NCBI GenBank assembly: GCA_034509495.1
Contig: CM067508.1
Span: 32,161,071 to 32,225,070 of the forward strand
DNA: 64,000 nt
Direction of reading: 5' to 3'
From: Acestrorhynchus altus
Lineage: Eukaryota; Chordata; Actinopteri; Characiformes; Acestrorhynchidae
Each line of letters begins with the position of its first letter. Positions within the stretch are counted from its first letter, which is position 1. Below, one piece after another: positions 49,061-60,464 of the stretch. A model generated the notes under the pieces. It saw only the letters and a program-made list of their open reading frames with translations, was not told where the DNA came from and searched no databases. Made by a program: the position numbers and the translations under genes.

Positions 49061-49744
49061 ACAAAAGAAAACAAAGAATGCAAATGGAACTGACAAACGT
49101 AGGTAGTCACATTATCAGTGAAGTCCCTGGCTAACGAAGTGGCAATGTCATAATCTATGCTGCTCTCAGCAACCATGATGCTCTACATCACCTGGACCAT
49201 CAATGGCCAGTTCATGAACTTGAACCTCCCTATATACTCACCTTTCCTAAATCCTGTTGAGGAATTTTTCTCCTCTTAGAGATGGAAAGTATATGGTATA
49301 CAACCATACACCAGAGTAAATCTACTGCAAGCCATGGCTTTAGCCTTTGGTTGTATAGTTGAGGAATCATTTCAGGGCCAGATACGGCACACAAGAGGTT
49401 TCTTCCCCCATTGCCTCAGGACTGAAATTCTGAAATTTCTGCTTGTGATGTCAACAAAGTGCTCTGCCTTATCCAGCCCAAAACAAGATGAAGTATATTG
49501 ATCATCTGTTTAGTCCTGTTTTTGTCCCTATGTATACACATATACGTATTGTATACTGTAGTACAGTGCATTGTATGCTGTTTACTGCACAATAAATTGT
49601 ATAATGCTGGACATTGTGCTTTTCATTTGTTTACAGTACTGACTGCTCAATACATTTTGCAGTTGAGCACCTATGATATGTTTGCATTCATCCAAAGCCA
49701 CTGATGGTAAAATATGAAATTTGTTTTAATAAACTCTAACTCCC

Positions 49745-49910
49745 CAGTTCCCCGGGCACTGTGGATAGGGCTGTACAACACTCACATGTGTGATCACTGC
49801 CCCTAGTGTGTGAGCTCACTAGTGTGTATGTGTGTGTATCACTGTCTTTGGATGGGTTAAATGCAGAGGACAAATTCCTCTGTGTGCAAGGACAGTGGGT
49901 TCATGTGCAC
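49745..49910. mobile_element. dispersed repeat related to 42,118-42,395
   Basis: Shares ctcactagtgtgtatgtgtg and a gtatcactgt / gatgggttaaatgcagagga block with 63,190-63,300. Confidence 0.6.
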
Positions 49911-49959
49911 TTTTACTTTCTTCCTTTCCTATTACTAATAATAATCATGATGGTGGTGG

Positions 49960-50069
49960 TGGTAGTAGTTGTAATAGTAGTAGTAGTAGTAGTAGTAATT
50001 ATGGTAGAAGTAGTAGTAGTAATCATGATGGTAGTAGTAGTATTCATGGTAGTAGTAGTAGTGGTAGTG

Positions 50070-50117
<48 letters not shown>

Positions 50118-50118
50118 A

Positions 50119-50164
<46 letters not shown>

Positions 50165-50172
50165 GGTGGTGT
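49960..50172. repeat. (GTA)n trinucleotide array
   Basis: About 200 bases of GTA units with sporadic GTG and ATG interruptions. The Val-rich and Ser-rich open frames here are artefacts. Confidence 0.97.
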
Positions 50173-51189
50173 TTATAAGTTATAAAGAAGGTTCAAGTAA
50201 AGAGCAGCCTGGGCCAAGCTTATAATCCTCTTGATAGGTCTGATCATGTGATGGGATTGAAGACACTCATGGGATCCTGAGCATGAGGTGTGTTTCCAGC
50301 CAAGAGCCTCCAAGCAGCCAAAAAAATGCATGCAACAGGTTTAAGTTGAAACACACTTCCAGGTTGAGTTAATTGTGTGACAGGAGGACATACTCATTGC
50401 TGCACTGCCTCTCACTCAGGCGTCCTGCAGGTGTTTTGCAGTGTTGGGTCCACAGGCCAAACTCGCCTTTCACAACAACAGTTCTGATGCCAAATAGCCT
50501 GAGCAGCTAAACAGCTGGGTGACAGTTGATCCCTTAAGATCATAAACCCACAGCTCAACAAAAACAAATTCAACAAGCCAAGCTGGCCTTTCCCTGCAAG
50601 AGGAATTCCAGAAATGTCGACAATTCCTCAGTGGGAAGTTGGTGGTTTGCATGCAGGGGAGAAGAGGAAAGGAGCCAGGAGAAACTGAAGGAAGCATGGT
50701 AAAGAATGAGCACAGATTATCTATAACTCAGTTATTACTAAGTGAGTAAGTGAGGTGCCAATGAATGTTAATAACAACAACATCAAGCCATAACCATGTA
50801 GCGGGATCTAATTGTAGACCTACAGTGCACAACCATCCATTACAGTAAGCGTTCGTATTCCAGTCAGCCTTGTGGTGAAAACAAAAACAAAATTATAACA
50901 GTTCCCAGGGTGCTGTGTTGTTTTCTCAGTGGTGGCTTTGGGCCTGGGTGGTCCATATTTTTTTTAGCCATAACAAGGAAAAAATTAACAATGGCTGTAA
51001 GCAAAATGGGCCACCCAACCCAGGGCATGTCTGTATGAATTACTGCCACATGATAACCCAGCAGCTGCTTTACAATAGTAGAGACCTTTAACCGTGAGAA
51101 GTTTCCAACCTTCTCGGACTATGAAGTTCTGCAATGACTTTGGAAGGTTAGCAAAAAATGGTAAAATAATTCATAGCTATGCAATGTGA

Positions 51190-51745
51190 TCCTAATTAGA
51201 TCATGATTTAGTATTTCACTTAGTATCTCAATTTGAATTTACTATCTCAACACACAACTATATAATTGTGACTTAATGTTTCATAACTATCACTTAGTAT
51301 TTCACTACTTTGAGTTAGTATCTCATAATTTCTCATATCTCATAATCTCTTCATTACATACATTGCTTGTATCTCCTTTTAATGATTTACTATGTCATGG
51401 TTATCACAATCATAAATAGGATTTAGTATATCTCATAATTATAATTTACTATGTTATTAATGATCTCAAAATTCTAATGTATTCATTGTTATGACTTACT
51501 ATGTCATAATATCACTATCATTCTGACATCTCACAATTACCTTGAATTATCTAATTTTTATGACATTTAATGACTTACTATATCGTTAATATGAATTACT
51601 CAATCTCAATTTTGGCTAAATAATTAATAATTACTTACTCTCATAATGACTCTTATTTAGTTCCTCATTATTATGACTTGATAATTATGACCTGATTGAT
51701 TTATTTTCATCAAGTATTGGAAATGGGTTTCTATACAAATAAGAC
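51190..51745. mobile_element. second tandem-repeat element (tcataattatgactta units)
   Basis: An array of degenerate units combining tagtatctca, taattatgac and ttactatgtcat, followed by gatttattttcatcaagtat and tggaaatgggtttctata. The latter matches the right end of the 33.5-kb element. The left terminus is not recognisable. Confidence 0.6.
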
Positions 51746-52735
51746 AAAACATGTTGGTTGTTTTCTGTTTTTTTGCAAATTAAGTGTCATTGTATGACAT
51801 CTGTTTAGGAGTCTGTCATCCTTTATGAACTGCATTTAGACTTTTTTTTACTTTATTGCACAGATATTGCCTTTATCCCCTTATTCAGGTAAACACTCCT
51901 GTTGCCTCCTGGTACCATCTGGTGGATGGTATGAACACAGCAACTGTTTGTTTTCAGACACTTTGCAGCTTCCCTTACTGTGGTGAGTGGCATCCTGAAC
52001 CATCTAAGAAATAATTCTTCTCATCCCTGGTTTAAAAGTCTTAGATGTTTGTAATCCTTGACCAGTTTAGTGATGCAGTCCTGGTCCTGCCCCATAAGCA
52101 TAATTACGGTAATAGCACCTAAAAGGATGGTCCACAATACCCAACATCACCACTATCCATGTGGCAAATTAGGGTACTGGGTTCTATCTATTTACTTTCT
52201 GGACATATAATGTAGTGTACTGTAAATTCGAGACAGTGTGAGGGTTAAGAAGAACCCATTCTAGATCACTGCTGGTGTTTTAGTAGACAGCCATCTGTGA
52301 GCTCTACTTGAGGGGGCCGCAGGTGTTGGAGAAAAGAAAGCAAAATGTGTTCATGACCTCATAGGCCAAGTCAGTGTAGATGGAGTAAGAACTGACAACA
52401 TCTGGCTGGCTCCCTGCTGGCCTAATTTACAGACTCATTGCAGTGTAGAAACTAAATCTGCATTTAAGAGTGTGGTCATGCTCAGCAGACTTGGCATCAG
52501 AACTGAGCAGACTACATCCCAGTGTGCTGCACTGATGGAAATTCTGGAGTTTGAGGTAATCTGGTGAATTTAATATAGGTTAAGAGGGTCATATCGTACT
52601 TATATTTGTCTTGTATTTTATGACTTATGACTTGTGTGGGTTTTTATGTATCACAAAGAATCATAATTCATTTTTACATGACCAATCATTTCTCTTTATC
52701 CACTAGAATTACTATACTTGCTTTTAAGACTTAAA
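51746..52735. other. intergenic, no recognised gene
   Basis: No long open frame, RNA gene or TE terminus seen. Confidence 0.4.
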
Positions 52736-52741
52736 TATGTA

Positions 52742-52850
52742 TAGTCAGGCCCATAAGTGTTTGCCTCAGTACACCAACTCAACAAATTTAAAGTGAAGCA
52801 ATCAAGATATGATTCAAGTGAAGACATTCAGCTTTAATTCTGTCCCTCTA
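52742..52850. mobile_element. Tc1-type MITE end
   Basis: Starts agtcaggcccataagtgttt and continues to gacattcagctttaattctg, a familiar fish DNA-transposon terminal region. Only one end is present. Confidence 0.5.
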
Positions 52851-53014
52851 TTCTGACAGGCACAAACATAAATGCCCAGATAACAATTACTTCATGTGAG
52901 GCCCATATGGGTCATTCACCTGGCAATAAGAATGTTTTGTCCTTGAAGCTGTCCCCAACTATGGATGCCATCCAGGGTCAGTGATGGGACCAGGACAATT
53001 TAAACATGGGTTAA

Positions 53015-53590
53015 ACTCTGAGTGGCTCAGTGGTCTATTGCTAACACTATGATCCAAGGATCCCAGATCATGCTGCCTGCCATCAGCAGCAGCATAACAG
53101 CAACATAACACCACCAGCAAGCCACCACACTATGTGGAGACTGGGGGTCGATTCCGTCTTGGCAACTATGCTACAGCAATAAGAGTCCTTGGGCAAGACT
53201 CTTAACACTACTGTGGCCCTCCTCTGTAATATAAGTAACCTTCAAACTCACTCTGGATAAGAGTGTCAGCTAAATGCCACAAATGCCAGGGATAGCAAAT
53301 TTAGCTGTGCTCTCTCTGGGTTGGTTGATGGTGCTCTCTTACCTCATCACATGCAGGGTGATGCTGGTCATTTGTTAGCATTGTATTGGACAGCTTTTGT
53401 CCAAGCTTGTTGGCTGCCCAGCAATGATGCAATGATTCAAAAACAGGTGGTGGCTGTCATGTATCATGTATTGGAGGAGGCATGTGCTTGTCAGTCATGT
53501 CCCCTGCTAGTGTCTGGAACATTGTATGTGATAGAGGGGGAGTCCTAATGGGGTTGGGTAATTGGCACTTCCATATTGAAAAGGAAGAAA
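53015..53590 (+). mobile_element. tRNA-derived SINE copies in tandem
   Basis: Two related pieces: gagtggctcagtggtctatt as tRNA-like head, then cttgggcaagactcttaaca to gataagagtgtcagctaaat (53,020-53,280); and a downstream ttggaggaggcatgtgcttg to gagggggagtcctaatgggg segment (53,440-53,560) shared with 5,838 and 15,000. Confidence 0.65.
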
Positions 53591-54224
53591 ATGAGACAAA
53601 ATAAAATTTTAATCCACAGGGGCAGCATGATAGTGCAGCATGTAATGAACGTGTATCTCAGCTCCAGAGGTCTAGCTCCTCTAGGATCACTGTCTGTGAG
53701 GAGTTTGGTGAGGAGGAGTTGTGTCTGTGCAGGTTTCCTCTAGGTATTCTGGCTTCAACCCACCTCCCAAAAATGCACATTATAGGTGAATTGACCATGC
53801 TATATTGCTCCTAGATGTGGGAGTGTGTATGTGATGCCCTCTCCAGGGGCTATTCCTGCCTTGAGCCTGATGATTCCAGGTAGGCTCTGTATTCACTGTG
53901 ACCCTATTCAAGAAGAAGCAGATAAGACTGAAATTCTATATTCTAAGGTGGTCCTATATTGCAGCTAAGGGCTGCAAAGATTGGTCAAGCCCAGTACTGC
54001 TAAGCCCAGTAACAACTCGCATACAAATTCACTCAGAGCCCATGCCCACTTCGAACCCACCTATGCCCAGTTTCATCCTTAGACGTTACTACGAAGTTAC
54101 TACTGTAACACTCCTGGGGAGGGTAATAATGGTCTTGAATTTCCTCCATTCATACACAATGTGTCTATGGAGTGTGATGGAGTCCAAACTCTTTAGAGAT
54201 TTTTAACCTTTTTCAGTGTAAACA

Positions 54225-54530
54225 ACTGTACTTCTGAGCTCTTCAGAAATCTCCTTTGTTTGTGCTATGATACACTTCCACAAATGTGTTGTGAAGATCA
54301 GACTTTGACAGATCCCTGTTATTTTTAAATAAAAAAAACCTCACAGCTGATTGTCTCCCATTGATTGAAAAAACCTGACTCTAATTTCACCTTCCAATGT
54401 TCTGCTAATCCTAAAGGTTCACATACATTTGCCACTCGCAGATATGTAATATTGGATCATTTTAATCACTAAATGAATATTTTTGTTTTATGTATTTGAT
54501 TAGGTTTTCTGTATCTACGTTTACCACCGT
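54225..54530. mobile_element. degraded DNA-transposon segment upstream of fam169b
   Basis: The run gttgtgaagatcagactttg, tcccattgattgaaaaaacc and tcacatacatttgccactcg belongs to a dispersed fish element I recognise but cannot name. It ends about 220 bases before the candidate fam169b first exon. Confidence 0.5.
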
Positions 54531-54750
54531 GTCTACCACTTTACAATACAATACGCTTCATAACTGCACTATGCGTTGGAAAACATCCGTCTTCACACCA
54601 GGGATAACCTCCAGGACCTGCTCCTCTCCAAGAGTAGGGTTGGTGACCTCTGATTTACACAGTACAAAGAGGGGCTTACTGTCCTTTCTTTACCAGCAAG
54701 TGGCGCTGTCTCATCAGCAGAAAAACTCCAAAGGTCTTCCAGTATTCAAA

Positions 54751-54787
54751 ATGGAATCCAGCAGAAACCTGTCTGTCAGCCAGCAAG
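54751..54787 (+). CDS. fam169b: candidate first coding exon of fam169b
   Basis: An ATG with a strong context (A at -3, G at +4) opens MESSRNLSVSQQ and is followed, after one extra G, by a GTAGGA donor at 54,788. The phase (one base left over) matches the phase-1 acceptor of the next exon at 55,563, and joining them gives GTG (Val) followed by SSYPVD. This is inference: the exon is only 37 coding bases, and the N-terminus of FAM169 proteins is variable. The alternative is a start codon split across an intron as A|TG, with the A supplied by an unseen noncoding exon, so that translation begins MSSYPVD, close to the MAFPVD start of FAM169A. Confidence 0.45.
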
Positions 54788-54918
54788 GTAGGACTGTTGT
54801 TGTGCTTAGGCCATGTGATTACACCTGGACCTACACAAACCCTAATAAGAGAATATAAGGCAGTGTTACTCCTCTTACTGTGTGACTGTTTACACTGTAA
54901 AACTGCATTTATTTACAG

Positions 54919-55023
54919 GACCAGTCAAAAGTTTGGACACACCTAGTGCTTTAAAGGAAAACATTACAAAATAAGGCATCTGTCCAGGCCTATAAAAAGC
55001 AAGCTTTTGACTGGTACTGCATG
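54919..55023. mobile_element. very short Tc1-type MITE
   Basis: The left accagtcaaaagtttggacac is mirrored by caagcttttgactggtactg at the right, with about 60 bases between. It lies in the first intron of the proposed fam169b model. Confidence 0.75.
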
Positions 55024-55368
55024 TCAATGAAAGGAAATAAAATCACTGCTTTAGAATGGTAGGTCTGTTACCCTTTAGACCCCTAGACCATTTTTGTGGG
55101 TTGAGTGTATTCTTTTATTCACCAAACAGAAATGTTTTTATAGGAGACAGTCACACATACCAGATATTTTCATTTTCATTTCATCAGCAGATCCTAGGCT
55201 ACTCAAATTTGTCTTCATTTGAGATGTAAAAATGAACAGAATGTCAATATTTTATAAATTTGACCATGATTTGATCAGACTCTCAAATTCTGTTGGAAAT
55301 TGATCATCCAGAGTGTCATTGAATGAGTTAATAATAATGATTAAATGGACTAGGATGTTTATAATAAT

Positions 55369-55369
<1 letters not shown>

Positions 55370-55436
<67 letters not shown>

Positions 55437-55442
55437 GTGTAT
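55370..55442. repeat. (CA)n-(TA)n microsatellite
   Basis: About 25 CA units followed by a TA run and GTGTATG, 120 bases upstream of the fam169b exon at 55,563. Confidence 0.97.
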
Positions 55443-55562
55443 GTGTATAAAGTCTGTAGATTATAAATAATGACACTCTAGTAATCATTACATTCTTTCA
55501 CTTCGCTGTTCATACTGCAGAATGTTTTATATTGTACTGAACTTTTCAAAACTATTTTTCAG

Positions 55563-55672
55563 TGAGTTCCTATCCTGTGGACCTTCCCTGTCAGGACTAT
55601 GATGATCTGAAACCTGACTCTGATAAATACCTGTCAGACAGAGAGTCCGTCTTCCTCCACGATGGAATTAAG
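55563..55672 (+). CDS. fam169b: fam169b exon encoding the N-terminal SSYPVD segment
   Basis: The exon lies between a strong pyrimidine-rich acceptor (ctatttttcag) and a GTGTGC donor. It enters in phase 1 and leaves in phase 0. It encodes SSYPVDLPCQDYDDLKPDSD followed by KYLSDRESVFLHDGIK. This parallels the N-terminus of FAM169A (soluble lamin-associated protein of 75 kDa), where a PVD motif is followed by an acidic stretch ending in a Y-x-SD motif. Assignment to FAM169B rather than FAM169A rests mainly on position: FAM169B neighbours IGF1R head to head in human, as here. The molecular function of FAM169B is not established. Confidence 0.85.
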
Positions 55673-55769
55673 GTGTGCTCATTTGACTGTTACACTATTA
55701 ACAAAAAAAATAACACAACAGGGACTATTTTGGGTAGTGTACCACAGATCATTGACTGATAGACATGCC

Positions 55770-56290
55770 TCTAAAACATGCTTGGACACTTTGTTCAGGT
55801 GACAGACTTTGAGAGGGGGAGTATCATTGAACTGAGAGAAGCAGGATGGTCGTGTCACCCATGATGTGTCCTGCCATTGACAGCCAGCCACTGTTGCTTT
55901 GTTTGCAGTGGTGGGATGAAACTGTATTGTCTTTAGTGACAAATCCAGGTTCTGTTTTCGCCTTTGCTGTGGAGCGACACACTGCCCCAACTGTTAGTGT
56001 GATGATCTGGGGAGCCATACGCAATAGGTCACCCCTAGAAGTGACAGAAGGGACACTAACAGTGTTATGAGCAGGACACCCTGTGGCCACAGGTGTTGCC
56101 TGACTGTACAAAGATCCTGGCCCAGCATACAATGGGTTTTGTTTGTCTTGGGGTGGGGCTCTCATGACAGGGCTTCCAATAGGCTTCATCTTTGGCCTCA
56201 CAATATTTGTCTCCAACTGTACATTAATTGGATCAGCTGGGATGCCAGCTTGGCAACTGACGAGTGTACAGGATCTACAGGACTAACAGC
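55770..56290 (+). mobile_element. Tc1-like transposon relic in a fam169b intron
   Basis: Contains gacagactttgagaggggga (N-terminal transposase region), then gtctttagtgacaaatccag (the first catalytic-Asp region), tgatgatctggggagccata, and later aatgggttttgtttgtcttg. The frame is broken by internal deletions. It occupies most of the intron between exons ending at 55,672 and starting at 56,366. Confidence 0.65.
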
Positions 56291-56365
56291 AAGTTAGTCT
56301 TAGTGTAGGTCGTAGTTTATCCAATTGATAAGCCATAATTTCATGATATATTTGTTTTTCTTCAG

Positions 56366-56468
56366 GTGAAAGTTACCCATGAGAACATAGGCCAGCTAAT
56401 GCTATTCGGTGAGGATGATCCACCTCACACTCTTCTGGCTCTTCATGCACCAGCTGATGAAACCCAAG
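56366..56468 (+). CDS. fam169b: fam169b exon (VKVTHENIGQ to ADETQ)
   Basis: The acceptor is tttttcttcag and the donor is G|GTTAAC; the exon enters in phase 0 and leaves in phase 1. It encodes VKVTHENIGQLMLFGEDDPP followed by HTLLALHAPADETQ. The FAM169A counterpart has the same arrangement of a short beta-rich segment ending in LALFAP. The preceding 693-bp intron is largely filled by a degraded Tc1-like transposon. Confidence 0.88.
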
Positions 56469-56560
56469 GTTAACAGCTTTCAGACTACTCTTCTATAACC
56501 TGCTGTAGAATGTTAGGATCCTTTTGATCAATTTGAATGTAATCTCCTCTCCTCTTTCAG

Positions 56561-56646
56561 TGGTTGCATTATACTTGCATGGCAAATGGTGGCCCGTCAG
56601 TGAAGTTTTGAAGACATCAAACAAATCCAGAATTGGACTTCTGCTT
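56561..56646 (+). CDS. fam169b: fam169b exon (VVALYLHGKWW to IGLLL)
   Basis: A 91-bp intron separates this from the previous exon. The acceptor is cctctttcag and the donor a perfect GTAAGT. It enters in phase 1 (G|TG gives Val) and leaves in phase 0. It encodes VALYLHGKWWPVSEVLKTSN and a short basic tail. This matches the conserved VALYL..WW....KTS block of FAM169A, so it is a firm family anchor. Confidence 0.9.
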
Positions 56647-57039
56647 GTAAGTTTATAGTATGTGTAGAATGCTTATGGATGTTGAATTCAGGTTGGAAAC
56701 ATTTATAGGAATGGTTAAAAGCTGTGTAGCTCTTGTTCAAAACTGAAGACACAGGCTTTGTTAATGAAAAAATAGGACTTTATGAATACTGTTGAATACC
56801 ATATACAAATATATGGATATTTGATCTTCATGTTAACTATATTGATCTATTAGATCTTTTTCAATCCTATTCCAGACTCCATTCCTATTTTTTAGGTGTT
56901 TAGTGTTGTTCCAATGAGAATCATATTGATTTTCCACCCAGCATTGTTTACAATGACACTATTATACCTAATAGGGCTTCCAAGCTTGATTGTTTTAATA
57001 ATTATTTAATTGCCTTTGGGTCCCTGTTCTCTGGTTCTT

Positions 57040-58388
57040 CTCCCCAAACTGACCCACTAGCTTTAAGTACAGTGTCGTCTGTTCCAACTGGTCAGCCATT
57101 TTGTTTTACACTGTTCACAGTGGAAGAAGTCCATAGAGTCCATAGAAGTCTCCTTTCTTTAGATATTATTAAATCTGCAGGTCCAAATCGTTTAGAACCC
57201 CAGTTTTTGAAGTTAGCTGCTGACTTCATTGCTAAACCTGTTTGATGTATGTTCAACCTTACCATCACAACTAAGTGATGGAAGGTTGCTCATGTTCTTC
57301 CTCTTTCTGTTTGAACAATTACAGACCGATTTCCAAGTTGTACATTTTATCAAATCTTCTTGAAAATTTGATAAATGATAAGTTGAAAAACTTTCTTCAT
57401 ATCAGTCTGGATTTAGGAAACAACATAGTACCATCACAGCCTCCCTAAAAGTCATTATTAATTAATTTAAATGATTCATTGGACAATAGAAAAATCTTTC
57501 TACAGCCTTTGACACTGTGGATCACTCCATCTTGAAACAAAGACGGTTGAATATTGGTCTGTCTAACCATACAGTTGGATGGTTTGCTAATTATTTGTCA
57601 GACAGAATGCAATGTGTACATTTTGAAGGTATCTCCTCTTTATTGCTAGATGTCTATTCTGTTTTAGGTCCAATTTTATGTAGTATTTATGTGGATGTAC
57701 TTGGTAGAAACGTCCCTGATGCTAAATTCCATTTCTATGCTGATGATATGGTCATTTACTGTTGTAGTTCCACCCTTGCCGAGGCCATTGGCTACTTACA
57801 AACTGACTTTAACCTTGTGGAACATCAACTTATAGACGTGAAACTTGTTTTAAATGTTTCTAAAACCAAAGTAAGGATCTTTTCAAATGGTAGAAAGATA
57901 CCTGAGTGCTTTCTTTTAGATCTCTTATAGAAAACCTGGTAAAAAAAAAAAACAAAAACCAAAAGACTAAAGATGAAACTGGTTTTTTTTACTGCCACAG
58001 GACATGTTTCACATTTGCTACCAGGAAAAAGCTGGTATGATTACCTTATTTATATACATGCCCCTGCAATGTCACATTTTCATATACAAAGCCATCCTAG
58101 CCCAACTTCCCCAATATTTATGTGATTATATCTCAAGATCCCAGAGCACTTATTCTTTACATTCCAATGATTGTTATCTGCTTAATGTTCCCAACGTTCG
58201 CACTGAATGTGGTAAGCGCTCCTTTATGTATTTTGCACCCACTGTTTGGAATGCCTTGCAGAGCACTCTGAATCTGAAGGAACTTATTTCTCTTGGAACA
58301 TTTAAAAATCTAGTAAGGAACCTGGAATCAGCCTCTTATCGTTTCTGCTCTTGCGCTGCATTAAAGTTCTTTTTCAACCCTATTTGTA
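57040..58388 (+). mobile_element. L2/Rex1-type LINE, reverse transcriptase pseudogene
   Basis: The plus frame has HSILKQRRLNIGLSNHTVGW, then FANYLSDRMQCVHFEG, VLGPILCSIYVD and FHFYADDMVIYC (the YADD catalytic motif), with the C-terminal thumb-side segment at 58,085-58,370 (YSLHSNDCYLLNVPNVRTEC). Upstream (57,120-57,500) stops and frameshifts interrupt the fingers domain. Sequence similar to the 23.9-kb copy ends at 58,388, and the expected 3'UTR is replaced by other DNA. Confidence 0.85.
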
Positions 58389-58878
58389 AGAAGCCGCCCG
58401 CAATTCCGCCGCCCAGCCGCCAGTGGGCGCTCGGCGACTGGCAAGACCTGATGAGCCTGATTGAGCCCAGGTGTGGGTTGGTCTCCTTGCGGTTTCTTGG
58501 GGTTAATTTCTTCCTGAGATGCTGCCGTTCATTTCTGCCGTCTCAACCTCTCCCTTCTCCAACTGTGGGAAGTGTTTCCTCCTCCTCTGAAACATTTATT
58601 TTCCCTCTGCTTCCTACAAACTAAGGGAGGCAGAGTGTCTCTCCCTTTCCTCCCAGAAAAGGAAAGAAAGACTTTAGTTTTCCCTCCTCTCTGTCTCTCT
58701 CTCTCTCTCTCTCTCGAGGAGTTGTTGATTTTTCTATTTCCCCTCTACACAAGGGTGGCTTTGAGTTCGTTTTCCGTCTCTGTTGAGAAGTAGCTTTCAT
58801 TTCACCCCTCCTGCTCACAGCCCTTCCCCTGGTCTGTGCATCCGGTTTCCCAGGTGACGCCATAGCTCACCGGGCTGC
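58389..58878. other. unidentified GC-richer insertion block
   Basis: Begins agccgcccgcaattccgccg, is clearly higher in GC than its surroundings, and contains a (CT)n run at 58,688-58,715. It replaces the LINE 3'UTR seen in the other copy. No coding or TE domain is recognised. Confidence 0.4.
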
Positions 58879-58879
58879 G

Positions 58880-58965
58880 GAGGCCAGTCGCGAATAGGTG
58901 TAATAGACAGCCAGCCAATAGAATCATTTCTTGGCTTTTTTCTTTCTTCTTTTTGTTTATTTTTC
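58880..58965. repeat. direct repeat, left copy
   Basis: gccagtcgcgaataggtgta ... cagccagccaatagaatca, matched about 1,060 bases downstream at 59,940. Confidence 0.75.
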
Positions 58966-59137
58966 TGTCATTGAAAATCTCAATTTAAAATATTGTGTAG
59001 TCAACAAACACAGATCCACAACAATTATTTCCTTATTTGCCAAACTGTTTATTAATTCCCTCCACAATGACTACAATGCACAAATGAATTTATGATTATT
59101 ATGATTGTCGTTTGACAAGTTTGAGTTTGATATATAT

Positions 59138-59150
59138 GTGTGTGTATGTA

Positions 59151-59210
<60 letters not shown>

Positions 59211-59268
59211 GTGTGTGTATATATATATATAATGTATGTATATATGTGTATGTATATATGTATGTATG

Positions 59269-59308
<40 letters not shown>

Positions 59309-59360
59309 ATATAGTATATATATATGTGTATATGAGCAGAGTATATAGTAGTATATATAT
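59138..59360. repeat. (TA)n/(GTAT)n low-complexity region
   Basis: Mixed TA, GT and TATG arrays. Open frames on both strands here are repeat-encoded. Confidence 0.95.
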
Positions 59361-59439
59361 ACAGTAGTATATATCTAACAAATCTTAAATAATGTGTATA
59401 CCAACTTATTTTCAGATTGATAAATGCCTAGCTGATTGC

Positions 59440-59778
59440 TCACCAGGACACTTTGCTCCGACATTGCTCTGCACAATTTGAATCCTTCTCAATGAGCCAC
59501 CTCTGAGAACTCCTTCAAGACTGTTGGAAACCATTTCATGACTACCTGAAGCTCATTCCAAGAGAGTGTGCAAACAGTAACCAGAGCAAAGTATGGCTAT
59601 TTTGAAGAAACTAGAATATAAAACATGTTTTCTCAGTTATTTCAACTTCTTTTGTTAAGTACAAAACTACATGTGTTCATTCATGGTTTTGATGCCTTCA
59701 GTGAGAATCTACAATGTAAATAGACATGAAAATACAGAAAACTGAGAACAGGCGTGTCCAAATTTTTGGCCTGTACTG

Positions 59779-59782
<4 letters not shown>
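59440..59782 (+). mobile_element. Tc1-like transposon 3' end
   Basis: Includes aactccttcaagactgttgg, then a degraded transposase C-terminal segment (ANSNQSKVWLF-like). It ends gcgtgtccaaatttttggcc then tgtactgta, a Tc1-type terminal repeat. It is immediately followed by a TA microsatellite, the expected TA target. Confidence 0.65.

Positions 59783-59786
<4 letters not shown>

Positions 59787-59864
<78 letters not shown>
59787..59864. repeat. (TA)n microsatellite
   Basis: About 38 TA units directly abutting the Tc1-like terminus. Confidence 0.97.
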
Positions 59865-59867
<3 letters not shown>

Positions 59868-59937
59868 ACACTACAAAAAACAATGTTTAACTTAATGAAT
59901 CCTTTGTATAATTCAACAAATCAATGAATTCCTTTGT

Positions 59938-60025
59938 GTGGCCAGTTGCGAATAGGTATAACAGCTAGCCAGCCAATACAATATTTTCTTTCTTTTTATT
60001 TTTGTTGAATATTTTCCTTTCAATG
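59938..60025. repeat. direct repeat, right copy
   Basis: gtggccagttgcgaataggt ... agccagccaatacaatattt, matching 58,880-58,965 with a few substitutions. Confidence 0.75.
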
Positions 60026-60407
60026 AGGTGAGCAGTAGTGAATTGTTTAGAAATTGTGACTTGTTGAGTTGAACAATTGGGAATTGTTGAGGTGAGGAAA
60101 AAAGACTTTTCAAATAAAACCTTTTTTTATTTATACCTATCTTTGACAACAAGCAGTTTTAAAGTCATTAAAAGCAAGCATAAATATATACAAATGTAAA
60201 TTCTATTTAGCCCATTTAAATAAATTCCATTTAGTCCATTTAAAAGAAACTTAAATTTAAAACACTATAAAAACAATGCATAATTCAATAATATTGAATC
60301 ATATTAATTCAACAAATAAATTAATTATTTGAAATATATTATTATTTTTTTATTACACTCCTGGTGTGGGAACAACTAATGGCATAACACACAGACATAC
60401 AAAAATA

Positions 60408-60409
<2 letters not shown>

Positions 60410-60461
<52 letters not shown>
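60410..60461. repeat. (TTA)n microsatellite
   Basis: About 17 TTA units. Confidence 0.97.

Positions 60462-60464
<3 letters not shown>

Noticed and set aside
49806..50225. 139-codon Val-rich and overlapping Ser-rich frames
   Set aside because: Products of the (GTA)n array on a dispersed repeat.
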